From Desulfovibrio sp. (GTDB lineage: Bacteria; Desulfobacterota; Desulfovibrionia; Desulfovibrionales; Desulfovibrionaceae), in the NCBI GenBank assembly GCA_031287575.1, contig JAITSV010000034.1:140663-204662 (forward strand): 64,000 nucleotides of DNA. Reading direction: 5' to 3'. Positions 57,682-64,000 of this stretch are shown here, one piece after another (the first letter of the stretch is position 1; every line of letters begins with the position of its first letter). The notes under the pieces were generated by a model. It saw only the letters and a program-made list of their open reading frames with translations. It was not told the DNA's origin and searched no databases. A program made the translations under genes and the position numbers.

Positions 57682-58851
57682 TCAGTCCGGAGCGTCCTGT
57701 CTTTCGCCGCAAGCATCCCCCGCAGGGCCTGAAGGCCCCACCGCAAGAATGAACTCGTTGCGCAAGTCCGGCTTGTTGTAGGCCAGCGGCGTGCCGTCCA
57801 GCAGGGTGACCGTGCCGCCCGCCCCTTCCAGCAGCGCCTGGCCCGGCGCGGTATCCCATTCCCAGGTGGGGTGCATGCACGGAAAGACGTGCGCCACCCC
57901 CTCCGCCACCAGGCAGAACTTCAGCGGCCCGCCCGCCTGCATGCGCCGGTGCGGGAACAGCCCGGCGCGCAGCCTGTCCTGCGCCGCCGTGTCGGGCGGC
58001 ATGGGCACGGGCGCGGGTGCACCGGGGCGTCCCGGAAACGCCGCCGAACGGATATCCGCATGCGCGGCCAGATAGGCGTCCAGCCGGGGAGTGCGGCGCA
58101 CCCGGCCCTGCATCACCGTGGCCCGTTGCGGAAACGCACGGGCGGCGCGCACCGGCTCCGGCGGGGCGTCGTGTTCCAGCCGCCACGCGCCGCAGGCGCG
58201 CCCGCCGAACCAGGTCACCCCCAGGGCGGGAAAATGCAGGATGCCCGCCGTGGGAAAGCCGTGCTCCACCAGGGCCATGCACACCGCGAAGTCTCCCTCG
58301 CCGTTCAGAAAGCCGCGCGTGCCGTCCAGCGGGTCCACCAGCAGAAAGCGCGGCCAGCCCGCGCGCTCGGCATGCGGGGGGATGCGCCCTTCCTCGGACA
58401 GCACGGGCAGGCCGGGCCGCAGCCGGGCCAGCCCTTGGGCCAGCACGGCCTGCGAGGCCTCGTCCGCCTCGGTGACCGGAGAATCGTCGGCCTTGCGGCG
58501 GGTGCGCGGGGCGGCCCCGCCGCACCAGTGCAGGATGGCCCGGCCCGCCTCCATCACCAGGGGCAACAGGTCGCGCAGGGGAAAGGAGGCGGCGGAGGGC
58601 CGGGCGCCGGAGGTTGCGGCGGGAGACCCGTCGGCCAGGTCCGTGAAATCGGGGGAATCGGGGGAATCGAGGGGATCGAGGGGATCGGCAAAGGCCGTGC
58701 CGTCCGTGTGATCGGCACGGTCAGCGCAGTTGTCCGAAGGTACGGGAAGCACACCCGGCGGCGTGCCCGGACACCCGTGCCCCGCCGCACGGATCCGTGC
58801 GTCCGCGCCGTCGCGGCAGTCCCCGCTTTCTCGCCGCTTCCCGTCGGCCAT
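57682..58851 (-). CDS. cysQ: CysQ/inositol-monophosphatase family phosphatase
   Basis: 389 residues. Core phosphatase (about 115-370) with the metal motifs SPVTEADEASQ, LSEEG, LLVDPLDGTRGF and WEWDTAPGQALL, and the lithium-sensitive CysQ pattern that favours 3'(2'),5'-bisphosphate nucleotides. An N-terminal extension of about 105 residues is low-complexity (DPLDPLDSPDSPDFTDL), coded by 9-nt tandem repeats at about 58648-58690. GGAGGGGCG precedes the ATG at 58851. Divergent from the NlpC/P60 gene with only 51 bases between starts. Confidence 0.85.
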   Translation of the reverse strand: MADGKRRESGDCRDGADARIRAAGHGCPGTPPGVLPVPSDNCADRADHTDGTAFADPLDPLDSPDSPDFTDLADGSPAATSGARPSAASFPLRDLLPLVMEAGRAILHWCGGAAPRTRRKADDSPVTEADEASQAVLAQGLARLRPGLPVLSEEGRIPPHAERAGWPRFLLVDPLDGTRGFLNGEGDFAVCMALVEHGFPTAGILHFPALGVTWFGGRACGAWRLEHDAPPEPVRAARAFPQRATVMQGRVRRTPRLDAYLAAHADIRSAAFPGRPGAPAPVPMPPDTAAQDRLRAGLFPHRRMQAGGPLKFCLVAEGVAHVFPCMHPTWEWDTAPGQALLEGAGGTVTLLDGTPLAYNKPDLRNEFILAVGPSGPAGDACGERQDAPD

Positions 58852-58902
58852 CGCCCCTCCGCATGCATGGGCATTTTCAGGATTTCGTGCTACAGGGCGG
58901 CC

Positions 58903-59592
58903 ATGCGCCCCACACACTCCGCCGGTACGAACCGGCGCGCGCACCCTGCCGTCATTGCCACCGCCGTTCCGCAACACGCCGGAACGCGCGGCACGCCGCA
59001 TTGCGCCCGCCGCCCCGGCCACTTCCCTGCCGGTCAGCAGACGGCCAGTCGGGCCACGGCACGCCGGACCGCACTGACCGTCCTGCTGCTGTCCGTTGTG
59101 GCACTTGCGGGCTGCGCGGGCAAGCAGCAGATCGTCATCCCCCAGGAAACACCGCAGCAGAGCCGCCAACAGGCGCCGTCCGCGCCGTCGCAGGCGCTGG
59201 TGCACACCGCCCGCTCCGCCCTGGGCGTGCCCTACCGCAACGGGGGCCGCACCCCGGCCGAAGGATTCGACTGCTCGGGTTTCGTGTGGTGGACCTTCCA
59301 GCAGCACGGGGTAAACCTGCCGCGCACCACGGAGGAGCAGGCCGCCTGCGGCAGCCCGGTCCCCCCAGGCAACGAACTGCGCCCCGCCGACATCATCGTG
59401 TTCCGCACCGGGTCCGGCCCGCTGGGGCTGCACACGGCCATCTACACCGGCGGAGGGCAGTTCGTGCACAGCCCCAAGCCCGGCGGCACCGTGCGCGAGG
59501 AAAGCCTGACCGTGCACTACTGGCAGCGCGCCTTCATCGCCGCGCGGCGCATCCTGCGCCCGGCGGACCAGCCCCCCGCCAGCCAGCCCTGA
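58903..59592 (+). CDS. NlpC/P60-family lipoprotein endopeptidase
   Basis: 229 residues as called. Lipobox ALAGC at about residues 67-71 ends a lipoprotein signal peptide; the catalytic Cys is in FDCSGFV, with His in GLHTAIYTG and a third polar residue in FVHSPKPGG. It cleaves peptidoglycan stem peptides at the outer membrane. The start is uncertain: ATG at 58903 leaves about 45 basic residues before the hydrophobic core, which is long; a CTG or other unusual start nearer 59075 is possible. Confidence 0.82.
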   Translation: MRPTHSAGTNRRAHPAVIATAVPQHAGTRGTPHCARRPGHFPAGQQTASRATARRTALTVLLLSVVALAGCAGKQQIVIPQETPQQSRQQAPSAPSQALVHTARSALGVPYRNGGRTPAEGFDCSGFVWWTFQQHGVNLPRTTEEQAACGSPVPPGNELRPADIIVFRTGSGPLGLHTAIYTGGGQFVHSPKPGGTVREESLTVHYWQRAFIAARRILRPADQPPASQP

Positions 59593-59733
59593 GTCCGCTC
59601 CCCCCTGCCCCGGCCCGCCTGCGCCTGACCGAATCCGGATGACCCGATCCCGCCGAGCCCTGTGCCCCGCGCATCGTGCGCAGCCCGCGCCCCACAGCGA
59701 CCCACAGGAAGATGGCGCCGCACGCCACCCGCT

Positions 59734-59772
59734 CCAAAAGAAAACGGCCGCACCCCGAAGGATGCGGCCGTT
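59734..59772 (-). terminator. Terminator of the HU gene
   Basis: Ten-bp stem AACGGCCGCA with its complement around a ten-base loop, followed on the minus strand by TTTCTTTTGG. Lies 21 bases after the HU stop. Confidence 0.85.
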
Positions 59773-59792
59773 CGCGTCCGGACGCGTGAATG

Positions 59793-60080
59793 CTACTTGT
59801 TCAGGCCGTCAACAAGGGTCTTGGCGGCCATGAACTTCACGGCCTTGCGGGCCGGAATGGAAATGCTCTGACCGGTCTGGGGGTTCCGGCCCGTGCGGGC
59901 GGCCCGCTCGGCGACCGAGAACGCTCCCACGCCGGGCAGACGCACGCCTGCGCCGTTGGCAACGCCATCGGCGAGCACGCGGCAGAACGCGTCATACGCC
60001 TTTTCGGCGCTCACCTTGGTCACGAACACATCGGGCAGCGCCTCTTTGAGGGCGGCAACAAATTCAGCCTTGGTCAACAT
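59793..60080 (-). CDS. HU-family DNA-binding protein
   Basis: 95 residues: MLTKAEFVAALKE dimerisation helices, the LPGVGAFSVAERAARTGRNPQTG beta-arm with its Pro tip, and IPARKAVKFMAAKTL. Bends and compacts DNA. GGAGGACATCC precedes the ATG. Monocistronic with its own terminator. Distinction from IHF is not clear from sequence, but HU is more likely by the GRNPQTG tip. Confidence 0.93.
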   Translation of the reverse strand: MLTKAEFVAALKEALPDVFVTKVSAEKAYDAFCRVLADGVANGAGVRLPGVGAFSVAERAARTGRNPQTGQSISIPARKAVKFMAAKTLVDGLNK

Positions 60081-60345
60081 CAGGATGTCCTCCTTGCGCT
60101 ATGCGGATTTCCCCCCGTAACCAAACCACGGTCAGCATGTCCCACCCTATGCAGTGACCTCGTTTTCTTGTCAATCGTTTCACGGCCCGCAAACCAAGGA
60201 CGCACGCGGTTTTCCTCTGCCGCCCTCCGTGCTGTTGCGCTTGGTTCGCATTGCGTATAGGAGAAATGATGCACACGGCCCCAGAGCAACAGGCATTGCG
60301 CACCCCCAGGGCAGCGCATTCGCCACAACGCCACGGGAGCACACC

Positions 60346-61065
60346 ATGCCAAGCCCCCTGCCGCGCGATTCCGCACAGTCCGCGCCACCGTCCGACGACG
60401 GACTGCTGACCATAGCCGACATCGCCCGCCGCCTTTCCCTGCCGGAATCCACCGCGCGCTACTACTGCAAGCGCTTCGCGGCCTTCATGCCCACCGTGGG
60501 CGACGGGCGCCGCCGCCGCTACCGCGCGGACACCCTGACCATCATCCAAGCCATCATCGAGGCCATGCACACCGCCCGCACCGCCAGCGCGGTGGAGGCC
60601 ATCCTGGCCCGGCGCTTTCCCCGCAATGCCGCCGCGCAGCCAGCCCCGGGCCGTGGCGGCACTGCGGATGTTTCTTCCGCAACAACAACCACCGCAAGCG
60701 CGGCGTCACAACCGGTACAGCCGGTTCCCGTGCCGGACGGCGCCCCCTCCGTTCCACCGGTGCCCATGGGCGGCGTGGAACCTGGCCATGCGCTGTACGC
60801 GCTCATCGAACACCAGACCCGCGCCCTGGACACCATTGCCGCCGCCCTGTCCACCCTGGCGGCCCGGCAGTCGGCCATCGATCTTCTGGCCGACCTTGCC
60901 CGCACCGCCGAAGGCGAGGTGGGCTCCATCCGCAAGGATGTGGAAACCCTGCGCCTGCTGCTGGATTCCTCCGAAAAGATTCACCAGCAGGATCTGGACC
61001 AGCTGCGCGACTGGCTGGGCCGGGTCATCGCCGACCGGCGGCACCGGGTGCGCGACCAGGTGTAG
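60346..61065 (+). CDS. MerR-like HTH regulator with coiled-coil tail
   Basis: 239 residues. N-terminal MerR-type helix-turn-helix (LLTIADIARRLSLPESTARYYCKRF, GRRRRYRADTL) covering about residues 20-90, an Ala/Pro/Thr-rich linker, and a C-terminal coiled coil (about 145-230) that would dimerise it. No metal-binding cysteines of classical MerR proteins. GGGAG precedes the ATG at 60346. Divergent from HU and upstream of nrdJ. Targets unknown. Confidence 0.8.
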   Translation: MPSPLPRDSAQSAPPSDDGLLTIADIARRLSLPESTARYYCKRFAAFMPTVGDGRRRRYRADTLTIIQAIIEAMHTARTASAVEAILARRFPRNAAAQPAPGRGGTADVSSATTTTASAASQPVQPVPVPDGAPSVPPVPMGGVEPGHALYALIEHQTRALDTIAAALSTLAARQSAIDLLADLARTAEGEVGSIRKDVETLRLLLDSSEKIHQQDLDQLRDWLGRVIADRRHRVRDQV

Positions 61066-61589
61066 CCGGGGGTGGCATGGCCGCCTCGATGCCCAATCAA
61101 CGTTCCCGTGCGGTGCCGCACGAAACCCGGGCACGCGGTGCTGGCGACATGGTTGCGCCAACCCCCATGCGCCCCCATGCGCGTCCCTACGCCATGCCCG
61201 GCGGAGCGCAATGCATCGCCTGCGGGACCGACCGCCGGGGCCTAGCACCACCCATCATTCCCCCCGCCCCCCCCCCGGACCGCGCTCCCGCTTCCCGCAG
61301 CCCGGACACGCCTTTCGTTTTCCCCACCCGGCCATTTCGCACATCTTTTTTTCCGCCCGTAATTCCGGCGCATTATGCCGTATTACAAAACGACATCACA
61401 TCGTCATGTCATGCGTCCGCCCTGTGTCCGCGCCACCTTGCCGACCCCGCGCAGTGATTGTGGAAAAAATCTAGACTCTGGATTTTCCCGCCATGCCGGG
61501 TTACACCACGGATTGGTCACAACTGCATCTGCGGAAAATTTTCCGTTCAATTTCACCATACTATAAATTTATCACTGGAAATCAGCCAC
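61066..61589. promoter_or_regulatory. Leader of nrdJ with a 14-bp perfect palindrome
   Basis: 524 bases without a gene. The last 230 are much more AT-rich than the rest. The palindrome CGGAAAATTTTCCG lies at 61532-61545, 44 bases before the nrdJ start, and CATACTATAAATTTAT just behind it could hold a -10 box. I looked for NrdR-box pairs and a cobalamin riboswitch and could not identify either. Confidence 0.5.
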
Positions 61590-63911
61590 ATGACAGCGCC
61601 AGCGAACCAGCCCCTGCCCACTCCGCCCGCCATGCCCGATGCCCTGCCCGACGTGGCCCTGAACCCCAACGCCAAGGTCGTGCTGGCCAAGCGGTACTAC
61701 CGCAAGGGCCCCGACGGCACCCCGCAGGAAGATGCCCGCGCGCTGTTCTGGCGCATTGCCGGGGCCATCGCCGCCGAAGAAGGCAAGTACAAGAAGTCGC
61801 CCTACAAGGCGGACGCGCTGGCCCGCGAATTCTACGACCTGATGACCGGCTGGAAGTTCCTGCCCAACTCGCCCACCCTGATGAACGCAGGCACCGACCT
61901 GGGGCAGCTTTCCGCCTGCTTCGTGCTGCCCGTGGGTGATTCCATCGAAGAAATCTTCGACGCCGTGAAGCACGCCGCCATGATCCACAAGTCCGGCGGC
62001 GGCACGGGCTTTTCCTTTTCGCGCCTGCGGCCCAAGGAGGCCCGCGTGGGTTCCACCGGCGGGGTGGCCTCCGGCCCGGTGTCCTTCCTGCGCATCTTCA
62101 ACACCGCCACCGAGCAGATCAAGCAGGGCGGCACCCGGCGCGGGGCCAACATGGGCATCCTGCGCATCGACCACCCGGACATCATAGAATTCATCCGCGC
62201 CAAAGAGCGTGACGGCGAATTCAACAACTTCAACCTGTCCGTGGGGCTGACCGAAGCCTTCATGAAGGCCGTGGAGGCCGACGAGGAATACGACCTCGTC
62301 GCCCCGCACACCGGCCAGGTGCGCGAGCGGCTGAAGGCCCGCAAGGTCTTCGAGATGCTGGTGCAAAAGGCCTGGGAAAGCGGCGACCCGGGCATCGTGT
62401 TCCTGGACCGCATCAACCGCGACAACCCCACGCCGAAGCAGGGCGAGATCGAATCCACCAACCCCTGCGGCGAACAGCCGCTGCTGCCCTACGAGGCCTG
62501 CAACCTGGGGTCCATCAACCTTTCCGCGTTCTTCGTGCCCGGCACCGCCACGGCACCAACCACCAAGGACGGTGGCCTGCCCCATCCTTCGCCGGAAAAG
62601 GCCATCGACTGGGCGGAACTGAAACGGGTCATCCACCTTGGCGTGCGCTTTCTGGACAACGTCATCGACGCCTCGCGCTTTCCGCTGGAGCGCATTACCG
62701 AAACCGTGCACCGCAACCGCAAGATCGGCCTTGGCGTCATGGGCTGGGCCGACCTCTTGTACCAGTTGGGCATTCCCTACGACAGCCAGGAGGCCATCGG
62801 CCTTGGCGAGCGGGTCATGCAGTTCGTGCAGGACGAGGGCCGCGCCGCCTCCAAGCTGCTGGCCAAGGAACGCGGCCCCTTCCCGGCCCATGCGGAATCG
62901 ACCTTTGCCGAACGCGACATGGGTCCCTACCGCAACGCCACGGTGACCACCATCGCGCCCACCGGCACCCTGTCCATCATTGCCGGGTGCTCGTCGGGCA
63001 TCGAGCCGCTGTTCGCGCTGTGCTTCTCGCGCAACGTCATGGACGGCGAGCGGCTGGTGGAGGTGAACCCCCACTTCGAGGCGGCCCTGCGCGACACCGG
63101 CAGCCACAGCAAGAAGCTGATGGAAGCCGTGGCCGAAAAGGGCACCATCCAGGCCATGGACCACCTGCCCGAAGACCTGCGCCGGGTGTACGTGACCGCC
63201 ATGGACATCGCCCCGGTGTGGCATCTGCGCATGCAGGCCGCCTTCCAGAAGTACACCGACAACGCCGTGTCCAAGACCGTCAACCTGCCCAACTCGGCCA
63301 GCATCGACGACATCCGGGGCATCTACTGGATGGCCTACGAGCAGGGCTGCAAGGGCGTCACCGTGTACCGCGACGGCTGCAAGTCCGTGCAGGTGTTGTG
63401 CACCGGCGAGGGCGAAAAGAAGGACGAGGGCAAGGACGACGGCGACCACAAGAGCGCCGTGCGCCAGCGCCCGGACGTCGTCTACGGCTTCACCCAGAAG
63501 GTGCCCACGGGCCTGGGGGCCATGTACCTGACCGTCAACGAAGCCGACGGCAAGCCCTTCGAGGTGTTCGCCACCATCGGCAAGTCGGGCCGGTCCATCA
63601 CCGCCAAGGCCGAGGCCATCGGCCGCCTGGTGTCGCTGGCCCTGCGCTCCGGCGTGGAGGTGCGCGACATCGTCCAGCAGCTCAAGGGCATTGGCGGCGA
63701 GCACCCGGTGTTCCAGAAGAAGGGCCTCTTGCTGTCCATCCCCGACGCCATCTCGTGGGTGCTGGAAAACCGCTACCTGAAGGGCGAACTGCCCCCCCAC
63801 GGCCCGGTGAACGAACTGGACAAGCAGCGCTGCCCCGATTGCGGCGAGGAACTGGTGTTCCAGGAAGGCTGCTATATCTGCCCCGGCTGCGGTTTTACCA
63901 AGTGCGGGTAG
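61590..63911 (+). CDS. nrdJ: Adenosylcobalamin-dependent ribonucleotide reductase
   Basis: 773 residues, class II ribonucleotide reductase, which makes deoxyribonucleotides in or out of oxygen. N-terminal redox Cys in LSACFVLPVG, active-site segment NPCGEQPLLPYEACNLGS with the thiyl Cys, IAPTGTLSIIAGCSSGIEP, and a C-terminal zinc/redox tail CPDCGEELVFQEG then CYICPGCGFTKCG. ATG at 61590 leaves an N-terminus of about 25 Pro/Ala residues before the conserved part; ribosome site (GGAAAT) is weak. Complete within the window, just before the poly-G end. Confidence 0.94.
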   Translation: MTAPANQPLPTPPAMPDALPDVALNPNAKVVLAKRYYRKGPDGTPQEDARALFWRIAGAIAAEEGKYKKSPYKADALAREFYDLMTGWKFLPNSPTLMNAGTDLGQLSACFVLPVGDSIEEIFDAVKHAAMIHKSGGGTGFSFSRLRPKEARVGSTGGVASGPVSFLRIFNTATEQIKQGGTRRGANMGILRIDHPDIIEFIRAKERDGEFNNFNLSVGLTEAFMKAVEADEEYDLVAPHTGQVRERLKARKVFEMLVQKAWESGDPGIVFLDRINRDNPTPKQGEIESTNPCGEQPLLPYEACNLGSINLSAFFVPGTATAPTTKDGGLPHPSPEKAIDWAELKRVIHLGVRFLDNVIDASRFPLERITETVHRNRKIGLGVMGWADLLYQLGIPYDSQEAIGLGERVMQFVQDEGRAASKLLAKERGPFPAHAESTFAERDMGPYRNATVTTIAPTGTLSIIAGCSSGIEPLFALCFSRNVMDGERLVEVNPHFEAALRDTGSHSKKLMEAVAEKGTIQAMDHLPEDLRRVYVTAMDIAPVWHLRMQAAFQKYTDNAVSKTVNLPNSASIDDIRGIYWMAYEQGCKGVTVYRDGCKSVQVLCTGEGEKKDEGKDDGDHKSAVRQRPDVVYGFTQKVPTGLGAMYLTVNEADGKPFEVFATIGKSGRSITAKAEAIGRLVSLALRSGVEVRDIVQQLKGIGGEHPVFQKKGLLLSIPDAISWVLENRYLKGELPPHGPVNELDKQRCPDCGEELVFQEGCYICPGCGFTKCG

Positions 63912-63931
63912 GCTAGATTTGGCGAGAGGAA

Positions 63932-64000
<69 letters not shown>

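Noticed and set aside
61066..61589. Cobalamin riboswitch before nrdJ
   Set aside because: I could not find the conserved B12-box sequence (GCCACTG-like) in the leader.

Overview
The window is high-GC DNA from a sulfate-reducing deltaproteobacterium of the Desulfovibrio / Nitratidesulfovibrio vulgaris group. The reasons are the Desulfovibrio-type bacterioferritin, a Tat-exported iron superoxide dismutase, a 122-residue FMN-binding protein that I recognise from D. vulgaris Miyazaki F, and a B12-dependent ribonucleotide reductase. I found no rRNA, tRNA, CRISPR array, transposase or prophage gene. The last 68 bases are pure G and look like a sequencing or contig-end artefact.

Layout. 0-8.5 kb: bacterioferritin, a large hybrid histidine kinase, a HAD phosphatase, a two-gene TauE/SafE exporter unit behind a textbook sigma-54 promoter, and periplasmic SOD. 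8.8-21 kb: a signalling island with two paralogous PEP-synthase-like proteins, single-domain response regulators, two sensor kinases and an NtrC-type activator. 21.2-33.2 kb: a candidate sulfolactate gene set: GntR/UTRA regulator, ComC/Ldh-type dehydrogenase, chemoreceptor, LarA-type nickel racemase, TerC-like membrane protein, tripartite tricarboxylate transporter (tctCBA) and the two subunits of a sulfolactate sulfo-lyase-like enzyme (suyAB). 33.4-43 kb: a late flagellar operon (fliR-flhB-flhA-flhF-flhG-fliA-cheY-fliL plus two small unknown genes), read on the minus strand. 43.3-64 kb: housekeeping and accessory genes: SulP transporter, tRNA-dihydrouridine synthase and ispH, cheV, a MocR regulator, the FMN-binding protein, a pseudouridine synthase, an FG-GAP protein, an RNA m5C methyltransferase, CysQ, an NlpC/P60 lipoprotein, HU, a MerR-like regulator and nrdJ.

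How the genes may work together. The suyAB-tct operon would import a sulfonate and split it into pyruvate and sulfite, which a sulfate reducer can use as electron acceptor. The dehydrogenase and LarA homologue could interconvert stereoisomers, the chemoreceptor could steer the cell to the substrate, and the GntR protein probably controls the set through a GTCTT-N4-AAGAC operator seen at both its own promoter and the suyA promoter. The PEP-synthase-like island is the least understood part: one paralogue keeps the nucleotide-binding arginine and swivelling-domain histidine, the other has lost both, and both lack the PEP-forming barrel domain. Each sits next to a lone receiver protein, suggesting a signalling rather than metabolic role.

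Non-coding structure is rich: strong intrinsic terminators, two copies of a ~95-bp element with terminal inverted repeats, a recurring 3'-end hairpin followed by CCAAAACTTTTT, and many 9-19-nt tandem repeats both in linkers of proteins and between genes.
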